Origin: Malus domestica
Taxonomy: Eukaryota > Streptophyta > Magnoliopsida > Rosales > Rosaceae
Direction: 5' to 3'
Assembly: GCF_042453785.1 (NCBI RefSeq)
Contig: NC_091677.1
Location: 27,219,501-27,283,500 of the forward strand
Length of the DNA stretch: 64,000 nt
Shown: piece after piece, positions 45,074 to 55,819 of the stretch
Numbering within the stretch: the first letter of the stretch is position 1
Layout of the letters: every line of letters starts with the position of its first letter
Notes under the pieces: generated by a model
Told to the model about the DNA's origin: nothing
Databases searched by the model: none
The model's input: only the letters and a program-made list of their open reading frames with translations
Translations under genes and position numbers: made by a program

Positions 45074-47786
45074 TGTCACAGCCCGTTCCAAATTATTATA
45101 TTCGTGGCTGTGAATGGACAAAATTGCCCTTAAGAAATACTAAATTTGTGAAGCTCAGGTTGCTAATTATCTAGGTTCCTAAGTTTGAAAATAAAATGGA
45201 ATTTAATAAGGATGGAACTTAGATTTTTAGGTTAAAATGTTAAAGTTTGGTGTTTGGAGATTGGAATAAGGACCACGTGGGATCCCCACATCCCTCAAAA
45301 CCCTCCTCATTTCCCGTTCACTGTCTTTCTCTCTCCTCCTTCACGATTTCTCACTCTCTCTGTCTCTCTCCTTCGAACTCACACGGACCACCACCAAAAC
45401 CACCCTAAATCTATACCAACGTCAAGTTTGAGACCACCATTGGAATCCTGAGGACTTCACGATCACGTTGGTATCCATTTCAGGTAAGTTTTACTTCGGA
45501 AAACCTAGATTCTAAACTCCCCATGAAAGTGTACTGTTCATGAGCTTTGAATTGGTTGATTTTTAGGACAATCCAAGCTCATAGTGAGCTTAGTGAGGTC
45601 CCAAGGAAGCTCGGAGTGCTTCGTTGGAAGTTTTTGGACGTAAGAACACGGAGATCGACAAGTTCAAAGTTTGGCCGGAGCTTTCGAGGCGTTTTCCGGC
45701 GAATCCCCGGCGAGTTAGGAGTCGAGGTAGGTATCAATCTCTTCGTCTCGTCAAGTACTACAACTTTCCTTTTTGTTTCACTCAATTTCGTTGAGTATTG
45801 AAGAAGTTATACTCATTTGAAAAATACCCAGTTTCCGGCGACCTCCGAGGCTTTCGAGGCAGTTTCCGGCCAAACCACGGCGAACTAGGTGTTGTGCAAG
45901 GTACCATTCTCTTTGTCTCTTCAAGGGCTACAACTTTCGTTTTTGAATCACTTGATTTAGTTGAGAAATGACAAAGTTATGGCAATTTGAAAAACTGTTC
46001 AGAAAACGGCCGCCGGAAAAACCAGTCCGGCGACCCAAGGAAGAAGAAGGTGCTACAGTAAAAATAAAAAATAAAAATAAAATTATTTTAAAAATATGTC
46101 GACGTCCGTGACGTCGAGTAGATCACTGTGGTATATTCATATACCTAAATTGAACACCATATGAGAAAGTTATTGAAGATTGTTGGTTAGGTGTTCAAAT
46201 AACGTTTTATAGTTTTCACATTTAGGTGAAAATGTGAATTGATGATTCGACCGTTGGATCATCACCAAACTTTGATACGTTATAATACGTAATATTTGAG
46301 GATTATTGGAACTTACAGATTGGGAATCCGATTTGCGGATCTTCCGGAATTGGAATTGTAAGTCCATAATATAAAATGTTAACCGTCACTTAGTTTTGGA
46401 AATTGACAGAGATCCGACCGTTGGATGGTAATGAAATTTTAGGATGTTGTCCTAGAGGTATAATGTGGACCTCTGGAAGTTATGGATTTAAAATCTGAGT
46501 GGCAGATCTTCCGGATCGAACTACGTAGTGACGTATTTTATATAAGTTAAATATTCTATCGATATGAATTCTGAGGTTGGATTTGATTACTATTTTAGGC
46601 GGCGATCGTCGTGACGCCTTGATGTGTGGTGCTAGGGAGTTGTTGGATGAACTCCAGGTGAGTGGGCAGTTTTGTTTTCCGTATATATATATATACTTAA
46701 CGTTTTCCCATAAATTGAAAATGCATGAAATTATGTTTAAAATGAAATGCATATGAGTTATGTGGAAAAACGGGAAGTGAAATACCATGCATAGAATTGA
46801 TATGAAAAGTATATAGAAATGTGAGTTGAAATGCCATGCATGAATTAATATATGATGCATATGTATGAATTGGTGCGGTGGACGCACAGGTAAGAATTGA
46901 TTTATGATGCATATGTATGAAATGGTGCGGTGGACGCACAGATGAGTATTTAATTACTGTTATGATGATGATGATATATATTGAGCTCAAATCCTGCACC
47001 ATGGTTTAGTGCTTATAGTATTCACCGCATCGCACGCTCGCCTTGGATCCAAGTAGATGCTAGTCGTACAGTCCACGCGGAGTGGGTACGACAGACCAGT
47101 CGCGAGAGTGTTAGTGAGATTCCGACTGGTGGGTGACCTTAGATTATGTGCACAGATGATTTATGAGAAGCACTAGAGCGTAACTTGTGTGCAGAAGGCC
47201 GGACGGGTCACAGAGGTGACTCCGGTAGAGTGATAATGATAGATTTTGAGCTCTAGGTTCAACCGTATAGGGCTATTAGAGGGCCTACGGTTGATTACTT
47301 TCTTGCACCTGATATGATTATGTTGATGCATTCATACCTTATTACTGTTGAGATGATGTGGCATGGCATAATTAATATGAGAAATGTTGAGATGACATGG
47401 CATGGCATGATTGATAAAGAGATAATGTTGAGATAGTAAAAATGAAGTTTTGAGAATATATATGTATATTTATATTTTACATTTCTGGGAAAGTATACAG
47501 GTTTTACGGAGAGGGGTTACAACGTTTTGAGAAATGTTTGGATTTGGAAAAGAATTGTTTTACTGACCCACTCAATTTTGGTTTTGCGCCCCTCCAGGTT
47601 CAGGAATCACAAAGGTGTGGTGACTACGAGGAATACAGCGGGGTTCTGACAGATTGGACAAAATTAGGACTCACCTTCGGGTGTATCAACTTATAAATTG
47701 TATAATTAAAGCTTCCGTACTGTGCAAATGGTTACGTCACTCTCACGTGACGGCCAGCATGCCCTCCTTCGGGACAGGGTGTGTCA
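45074..47786 (+). repeat. 5' LTR of the Gypsy element (2713 bp)
   Basis: It starts TGTCACAGCCCG and ends GGTGTGTCA. Inside are two diverged ~150 bp repeats around 45690-45990 (each with CGAGGCGTTTTCCGG- or GAGGCAGTTTCCGG-like starts) and two 52 bp units at 46850-46950. Frames of 60-135 residues in the LTR appear in both LTR copies and are not genes. Confidence 0.92.
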
Positions 47787-47800
47787 GTTGGTATCAGAGC

Positions 47801-50800
47801 ATGGTTGCAATCTTGGACATCTTGAGAAGTTTATAGTGAATTCTGTCAGAACTACACCGCCTCGTAGCAAACCACGTAGTTAGAGGAATTTAGTCTCCCT
47901 GATTTAGCGGTTTGGGGGAAACTATTATTATGGTGATTCAGTATATTATCAAAATGGACATTTTAAGACGGGTTATGAGTTGAATTTGAATCACCTTATG
48001 GAATGATCAACCTGAGGGAGCGGAGTGACGGTTTAACCAATTGGAAAAGATGTTTCAGATTATGCAAGTCAAAGGAAATTTCCTTCTGACAGGTGGGTCG
48101 AGACGACTACCTGGTTTTGGGTATGAATTTGCATCCTGGTGGAAACAGGAATGTTAATTGTTGTCACCAGAGGAATCAGCCGATTTAAAATTTTTTAAGG
48201 AAAAGTTTATCCCTCCGGCATTTATTGATGGTAGTAAACAAGAGTTTACAAATATGAGACAAGGAAGGTGATGATCGAGGGATATTATAGAAAGTTTTCA
48301 GACTTGCCTCGTTCCATCCAGATATTGTTGTTAATTTGGTGGAGGTGTTATGTTGTTTTAAGCTGGGTGACAAAAGGGAAGTGGTATTTTGGGTGACCAC
48401 TATCCATTGTAGTTCTTATCAGGAGTATGCTAGATGTTGTTGAATCTTGAGGACTCTGAGAACATGAGCAACGAGAATAAAGAAGAATAAGAAATGAATG
48501 GGAATTAAAAGAAGACGATAAAGTTAATGATTCGTCATATCAAGGATATAGAAAGATTTAGAGCTTCGAAAGAAGTGAAGCTAGAGTTAATTCTTCTAGC
48601 TGAGGTTTTAATGTCGCTGGTCAGAGTAAAAGTGATGGATATACTGGTAATCCCAGATATTTGAGACAAGGTGTCTCGAGTAAAGGAAATGTACTTTGTG
48701 CAGCAGGTACAAAATTAACACTTTGGGAAATGTGAAATTAATGAATGTGTTTATGTGAACAGAAGGGACACAGAGTTGTGAATCGTCCCTAGAATCAGTT
48801 GTACTCAACAATTTTCCATGAAATCATAGTGTCGATTCAGCAGAGTTATGGATTTAGTAGTTTGGTCGGATTGACCGTGAGTACAGAGATATTTGATGAG
48901 TTATATGTTCAGCTGTACGGACCATGAGAAATGGATTTGACTGACACATGAGAAATTGGTGAGTTATAGGCTCGGCCGTGCCGACCACGCGGAGTGGATC
49001 CGGCCGACGTATTATTGAGATAAGAGTTGAATCAACCGTATTGGTCATTCTAGTTGACTTCGGCTGATATATTTCTTATTATGTATGATATTACCTAGAG
49101 AGTGGTAAATAAATGTAGTTGAGACGAGTGTATGTATTTTGCATTGAGTGACAAAATAGTAATGTTATATCTTTGTGAGTGGTTGCCTACTTATCGAGAC
49201 AACGATGATTTATCAGTATTGCGGGCTGCAGACCGTAATATTAATAACTCATTCGTGGATTCGTTAAGTAAGTAAACCGGTAGATTATTTTATGTTAGTA
49301 TTGTACTTATTCAGAATGCTTAGTAGTAATAGAGTATGTATTGTGTCGGTTAAATTATTTCCATTAGATTGGTTGGTTATAATTGTGACAAGACGGAATG
49401 TTAAGGGAAACCAGTACTTTCCATCGATCTGGATGACCAGAGATTACTTTTGTAAGTATGCAAAGTGAAGTGAGTTCAGCCATTATTTATGCTGTGAAAG
49501 CAAATAGATTGTTTTGAAAGGCTGTCAAAAATACTTAGCTCATGTGGTGCTAAATGATGTTGTTTGGAGTAGTGTGAATAATGTCGAAAGGGTTAGACTT
49601 TTCTTGATGTCTTCTCTGAAAGTATACCTGGATTGTCTTCAGGCAGAGATATGAGGTTCATTATTGATTTGTTGCCAGGTATAAATTTATGTTAAAGATT
49701 GGTTCATGATGAGTTAAGGGAATTGGAAATTCAGTTGAGAGAATTGGTTGATAAAAGTTTTATTCAACCTAGTACAACACTGTTGAGGAGCACCAGTTTG
49801 TTGGTGAGAAAGAAAATGGACTTTAAAGACTATTCCTTGATTATAGATAATGGAGTCGGGTAACGATTGAGAACCGTTATCCATGGTGATGTACTGATGT
49901 TTATTTAACCAGCTCAAAAGTAATTGCGAAGATTCAAAGATTGAATTGAGATCTGGTTACTACCAATTGAATATTATAAGTGACGTTGATCATAAGATGG
50001 TTTTCTGGATTTGTTATAGTTTTTATGAAGTTTGGTGATGCTATATGGATACTCATGCTGTTTTATGAGTTATTGGATGAAGTATTCCAATAATGCCTTG
50101 ATAAATTGATATCATTTCCATTGAAGATATTCTGGCATATTCTGAGCCAGAGCAGAGTATGTAAACGTATTAAGTCAATGAAGCAAAGATTGAGAGAACG
50201 TTAGTTGTATGCTAAGTTTAGCAAAAGCTAAAGTTAAATGGATCAAGTGGCATTCTAAAATTTGTTATGTCTGCTTAAGGTATTCAAGTGAATCCTTAAA
50301 GGATAGCAGAAATTGAGAATTTGGAACAACCACGAGTCGTAATTGAGATTTGGAATTTCTTAGCTTACCAGGCTATTTTGGATGGTTGTGAAAGAATTTT
50401 TAGTCATTACTTTGTCATTAACGAGACTGATGAGAAAAGAGGTTAGGTATGAGTGGGAAGGAATTGTAAGCAAAGGATTCAACAACTGAAGTATTTCCTC
50501 ACTCATGCACGTATTTTGGTATTCCCAGAGAATAGTGGTAATCATAAATTTTTAGTGATGTTTCTTGAATGGTATTGGAGGCATGTTGATGCAAATGTTA
50601 GGGTGATTGCATACGTTTCACGATAAATGGAATCTCATAAGATGAATTACCCTACTGGTGATTTGGAAGTCACGATTACCATTCTTGCTGTGAAGTTATG
50701 GAGACATTATATTTTAGTAGGAATGCAAGATTTTTTTTTACGAATCCAAAAAGTCTTCAATATCCATTACTTGGAAGGAATTTGATATGAGGCAGCGAAA

Positions 50801-51595
50801 GTGAATTGTATTGCTTAATGAACATGATTGTACGATCAGGGTGATCGTAAAGTTTGTTCTAGCTGAAGCACTTGGTGAGAAGACTACAGTAAGATTAATA
50901 TCTGGCACGTTTGCCAAGAGTATCATTTTGTGGATTGAAAACCAACGGAAGAAAAATTAAGAATGGAAGATCGAGAAGAAGTTATACTTGTTAAGTAACA
51001 AGTTAGTACATTTACCCCAGTGTTGAGTAACAACCTTTCCCAGACAGTGCAACACTACTTATTTGTTTTATGGAAAAGAGAATTGGATTACGGAACTGCT
51101 AAGTTTCTTAAGTATGTTGGTTGTGCAGTTTCCGAAGTAACGCCATAAGGACCATGAAATGTGTCACGTGAGTCGGTTTTTGATGACTTGTGAATGGAAT
51201 GTTTCTGGGTAAAGAAAGATTCGATCGAGAAAGAGTTTTAGTAGACCCTGAGACTATGGATGAGTCTCCTCAAAGTATTCAGGTGATTAAGTTAACCTAA
51301 AAGTAACCAGGAATGACAAAAGACATCAACAGATGGATATGCCACTAATCGAGTATATAAGGTAAATGGTTTTATATTTTAGAAGTGTTCACCTTAGAAA
51401 AGTAGAATTTGGATTGGAAAAAGAAGGTCCTGAGAGTTAAGATAGAGTAAATGGTAAAAGTTTTGTGAATGAATCATTCAGTGGAAGAAAATTACGTGGG
51501 AGAAAAAGAATCGGATGAAAAAAAAAAACTTACCGAGGTTGGTATAAGTGTTGATGAATTGGTTGGTTGCTGGAATTTCGGGGACGAAATTCTAT
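47801..51595 (+). pseudogene. Gypsy gag-pol remnant
   Basis: Gag traces lie at about 48020-48440 (LEKMFQIMQVKGN, SWWKQE, FFKEKFIPPAF, then YYRKFSDLPRS in a shifted frame). RT traces lie at 49620-50180 (LRELVDKSFIQPST, and DIISIEDILAYSEPE where the family has an IDD catalytic core; the first Asp is Glu). RNase H traces lie near 50440-50720 (FLTHARILVFPE, MESHKMNYPTGDLE). An integrase C-terminal trace may lie near 51300. Stops and frameshifts occur in every domain and no long frame survives. Confidence 0.82.
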
Positions 51596-51608
51596 AAGGA
51601 GGGAAGAT

Positions 51609-54373
51609 TGTCACAGCCCGTTCCAAATTATTATATTCGTGGCTGTGAATGGACAAAATTGCCCTTAAGAAATACTAAATTTGTGAAGCTCAGGTTGCTA
51701 ATTATCTAGGTTCCTAAGTTTGAAAATAAAATGGAATTTAATAAGGATGGAACTTAGATTTTTAGGTTAAAATGTTAAAGTTTGGTGTTTGGAGATTGGA
51801 ATAAGGACCACGTGGGATCCCCACATCCCTCAAAACCCTCCTCATTTCCCGTTCACTGTCTTTCTCTCTCCTCCTTCACGATTTCTCACTCTCTCTGTCT
51901 CTCTCCTTCGAACTCACACGGACCACCACCAAAACCACCCTAAATCTATACCAACGTCAAGTTTGAGACCACCATTGGAATCCTGAGGACTTCACGATCA
52001 CGTTGGTATCCATTTCAGGTAAGTTTTACTTCGGAAAACCTAGATTCTAAACTCCCCATGAAAGTGTACTGTTCATGAGCTTTGAATTGGTTGATTTTTA
52101 GGACAATCCAAGCTCATAGTGAGCTTAGTGAGGTCCCAAGGAAGCTCGGAGTGCTTCGTTGGAAGTTTTTGGACGTAAGAACACGGAGATCGACAAGTTC
52201 AAAGTTTGGCCGGAGCTTTCGAGGCGTTTTCCGGCGAATCCCCGGCGAGTTAGGAGTCGAGGTAGGTATCAATCTCTTCGTCTCGTCAAGTACTACAACT
52301 TTCCTTTTTGTTTCACTCAATTTCGTTGAGTATTGAAGAAGTTATACTCATTTGAAAAATACCCAGTTTCCGGCGACCTCCGAGGCTTTCGAGGCAGTTT
52401 CCGGCCAAACCACGGCGAACTAGGTGTTGTGCAAGGTACCATTCTCTTTGTCTCTTCAAGGGCTACAACTTTCGTTTTTGAATCACTTGATTTCGTTGAG
52501 AAATGACAAAGTTATGGCAATTTGAAAAACTGTTCAGAAAACGGCCGCCGGAAAAACCAGTCCGGCGACCCAAGGAAGAAGAAGGTGCTACAGTAAAAAT
52601 AAAAAATAAAAATAAAATTATTTTAAAAATATGTCGACGTCCGTGACGTCGAGTAGATCACTGTGGTATATTCATATACCTAAATTGAACACCATATGAG
52701 AAAGTTATTGAAGATTGTTGGTTAGGTGTTCAAATAACGTTTTATAGTTTTCACATTTAGGTGAAAATGTGAATTGATGATTCGACCGTTGGATCATCAC
52801 CAAACTTTGATACGTTATAATACGTAATATTTGAGGATTATTGGAACTTACAGATTGGGAATCCGATTTGCGGATCTTCCGGAATTGGAATTGTAAGTCC
52901 ATAATATAAAATGTTAACCGTCACTTAGTTTTGGAAATTGACAGAGATCCGACCGTTGGATGGTAATGAAATTTTAGGATGTTGTCCTAGAGGTATAATG
53001 TGGACCTCTGGAAGTTATGGATTTAAAATCTGAGTGGCAGATCTTCCGGATCGAACTACGTAGTGACGTATTTTATATAAGTTAAATATTCTATCGATAT
53101 GAATTCTGAGGTTGGATTTGATTACTATTCTAGGCGGCGATCGTCGTGACGCCTTGATGTGTGGTGCTAGGGAGTTGTTGGATGAACTCCAGGTGAGTGG
53201 GCAGTTTTGTTTTCCGTATATATATATATACTTAACGTTTTCCCATAAATTGAAAATGCATGAAATTATGTTTAAAATGAAATGCATATGAGTTATGTGG
53301 AAAAACGGGAAGTGAAATACCATGCATAGAATTGATATGAAAAGTATATAGAAATGTGAGTTGAAATGCCATGCATGAATTAATATATGATGCATATGTA
53401 TGAATTGGTGCGGTGGACGCACAGGTAAGAATTGATATATGATGCATATGTATGAATTGGTGCGGTGGACGCACAGGTAAGAATTGATTTATGATGCATA
53501 TGTATGAAATGGTGCGGTGGACGCACAGATGAGTATTTAATTACTGTTATGATGATGATGATATATATTGAGCTCAAATCCTGCACCATGGTTTAGTGCT
53601 TATAGTATTCACCGCATCGCACGCTCGCCTTGGATCCAAGTAGATGCTAGTCGTACAGTACACGCGGAGTGGGTACGACAGACCAGTCGCGAGAGTGTTA
53701 GTGAGATTCCGACTGGTGGGTGACCTTAGATTATGTGCACAGATGATTTATGAGAAGCACTAGAGCGTAACTTGTGTGCAGAAGGCCGGACGGGTCACAG
53801 AGGTGACTCCGGTAGAGTGATAATGATAGATTTTGAGCTCTAGGTTCAACCGTATAGGGCTATTAGAGGGCCTACGGTTGATTACTTTCTTGCACCTGAT
53901 ATGATTATGTTGATGCATTCATACCTTATTACTGTTGAGATGATGTGGCATGGCATAATTAATATGAGAAATGTTGAGATGACATGGCATGGCATGATTG
54001 ATAAAGAGATAATGTTGAGATAGTAAAAATGAAGTTTTGAGAATATATATGTATATTTATATTTTACATTTCTGGGAAAGTATACAGGTTTTACGGAGAG
54101 GGGTTACAACGTTTTGAGAAATGTTTGGATTTGGAAAAGAATTGTTTTACTGACCCACTCAATTTTGGTTTTGCCCCCCTCCAGGTTCAGGAATCACAAA
54201 GGTGTGGTGACTACGAGAAATACAGCGGGGTTCTGACAGATTGGACAAAATTAGGACTCACCTTCGGGTGTATCAACTTATAAATTGTATAATTAAAGCT
54301 TCCGTACTGTGCAAATGGTTACGTCACTCTCACGTGACGGCCAGCATGCCCTCCTTCGGGACAGGGTGTGTCA
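51609..54373 (+). repeat. 3' LTR of the Gypsy element (2765 bp)
   Basis: It is practically identical to 45074-47786. It is 52 bp longer because the unit containing GGTGCGGTGGACGCACAG occurs three times (53386-53540) instead of twice. Confidence 0.92.
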
Positions 54374-54431
54374 TATATAACCGACATGATTTTTCTAATA
54401 TCCGCCACCTAAAGCTAATATTGTTGTAGTG

Positions 54432-54493
54432 TGTGGTCAGGGCTCAAAGCGAATAATATCGTGCTACGGAGGAGTCAGGACTGGGATGTGACA
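54432..54493 (+). repeat. Cassandra solo LTR, right part
   Basis: It continues the left part after the CACTA element: GGTCAGGGCTCAAAGCGAA, AATATCGTGCTACGG, and an end at GATGTGACA (54493). TATGA follows. These phrases match the 3' third of Cassandra LTRs as I know them. Confidence 0.85.
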
Positions 54494-54498
54494 TATGA

Positions 54499-55492
54499 CG
54501 TGTCACCAATATGTTAAATTTAGTGCTCATCATTGGTTATACATATCAATTAAAGACTCGAAAATATATTCTTTTTAGTCCCATATTGACAAAGTTAGTA
54601 AATAAGAAGAAAAACACTTCATGATTTATATAAAAACACTTTAGAAGTTCATATATAAGGGAAACAAAACTCGTCATTTTTCTACATGTAAACCCGGGGG
54701 TTTTTTGTTTCATTCTCTCAATACAAAATAAATTATTTTTCTGTGTTTCTAAATTATTGTGTATAAAGTGTTTTTTTTTAAGTATAATTTTATCGGAGTC
54801 TTACATGTGAAACAGATAATTTTTCTTATGAAATTAGGACTCATTTTTTGGGTTGCCCCGGGCCTTATAACTTTCAGGACCGACCTTGAATCCTTTCGTG
54901 AAAGTTTCAAACATATTTTTTTGAAAGTTTCCCGAAAGTTTTAAACAAATTTTCCTGAAACTTTTGTGTTAGTATGCTGATTTGTCGCTAAAAAAAGCTT
55001 GTATTTCTCTATGAGAGTGTCTTAGGGTTTTAATAAGAATGAACGTAGTACAAAGATTGAGTGATGTTAGGGTTTAATTATTGAGTGTGAGTTTATTGAT
55101 ATATTTTAATTTAATTGTTATTTTCATCTTATACTTGATAATAATTAAGTAATAAAATAAAATTGACAATTCACATTTAAAATCTAAAATGAAAGAAAAA
55201 TAACGTTGTATGAGTTCAAATAAAATTTTCTAAAAAAATTTAATCTCTTGTAACACACATTCCAATCACCAAGCAAGAAACAGTAAATAGAAAACGGGAA
55301 TTCGGAGCGATGGAGGAGGAGGAAATGACAGGGTGCTTTGAGAACAACGGCAGGTCGTCGTATAAGGTGTTCTTAGAAACACGGCAGGTCGTATAGCCCT
55401 CTTTTAAGTTACTTGGCCGAAACGACGTAGTTCTGTCCAGGGTTTAAAAACTGAAAATACATTTTTGTTTCTTCTTCTTCTTCTCGGGCATA
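54499..55492. other. Intergenic DNA, no gene recognised
   Basis: AT-rich. It has one short repeated phrase (GTGAAAGTTTCAAACA / CCCGAAAGTTTTAAACA, about 54898-54960). Nothing else is supported. Confidence 0.45.
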
Positions 55493-55765
55493 TCAATCAG
55501 TCTCGCGCCGCCGTCGCTTGCCCTGGTTGCCCAATCTCTGGTGGGAAATAAAGAAACCGGTGGAGGGAAATCCCGGCGGCTGGATGGCCGACAACTGCCC
55601 ACTTTTGGCATAACGTGCGTCCGCCCTTGCCACCATCTGCTTCTTGAGTAAATCATTGGCGATGACGAAGGTGCAGCAGTAAACCGAGTTCCGGCACACA
55701 ATGATCTGTAAATCCTGCCCGGTTCCGATACATTCCGAAATTTCGGCACCGCGTTGCTCTTCCAC
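55493..55765 (-). CDS. Hypothetical 90-residue protein, divergent to the next gene
   Basis: A single open frame from ATG 55765 gives 90 residues without low-complexity bias until a basic tail (GKRRRRETD). Blocks such as VIANDLLKKQMVARADARY and IQPPGFPSTGFFISHQR look like folded protein. I do not recognise the family. Its start lies 55 bp from that of the next gene on the other strand, so the two could share a bidirectional promoter. It could equally be a remnant, or an artefact of the GC-rich leader of the neighbouring gene. Confidence 0.3.
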   Translation of the reverse strand: MEEQRGAEISECIGTGQDLQIIVCRNSVYCCTFVIANDLLKKQMVARADARYAKSGQLSAIQPPGFPSTGFFISHQRLGNQGKRRRRETD

Positions 55766-55819
55766 TCAAACCGGTGGCCTCTCTAAAACGTACCATTGAA
55801 CGCGAAGGATCGCAAGCAA

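Larger units (their letters stand above)
45074..54373 (+). mobile_element. Gypsy LTR retrotransposon, 9.3 kb, young but coding-dead
   Basis: LTRs 45074-47786 and 51609-54373 are flanked by TATAT (45069-45073 and 54374-54378). The PBS TGGTATCAGAGC (47789-47800) fits initiator-Met tRNA. The polypurine tract AAGGAGGGAAGA lies at 51596-51607, after GGGGACGAAATTC, a phrase common before the PPT of Tekay/Del-like chromoviruses. Scanning the two LTRs by eye I noted only about five substitutions plus one 52 bp repeat-copy difference. The 3.8 kb interior is full of stops and frameshifts. Confidence 0.92.
41655..54431. mobile_element. CACTA (En/Spm) element, non-autonomous, carrying a nested Gypsy
   Basis: Ends are CACTACTACAAAATTAT and, reverse complemented, CACTACAACAATATTAG. 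TGT flanks both sides (41652-41654 and 54432-54434), the 3 bp duplication expected of CACTA elements. Without the Gypsy insertion it is about 3.5 kb. Subterminal repeats TGTCGGTTATAACCGACA and variants occur near 41880, 42626, 42686, 44947, 45027 and 54377. A ~348 bp tandem array fills 43070-44650. I see no TNPA/TNPD transposase, so it depends on another copy. Confidence 0.9.

Noticed and set aside
45254-46887. Several 60-135 residue frames inside the Gypsy 5' LTR
   Set aside because: Identical frames occur in the 3' LTR at 51789-53422, and their sequence is LTR leader; near-identity comes from recent LTR duplication, not protein conservation.
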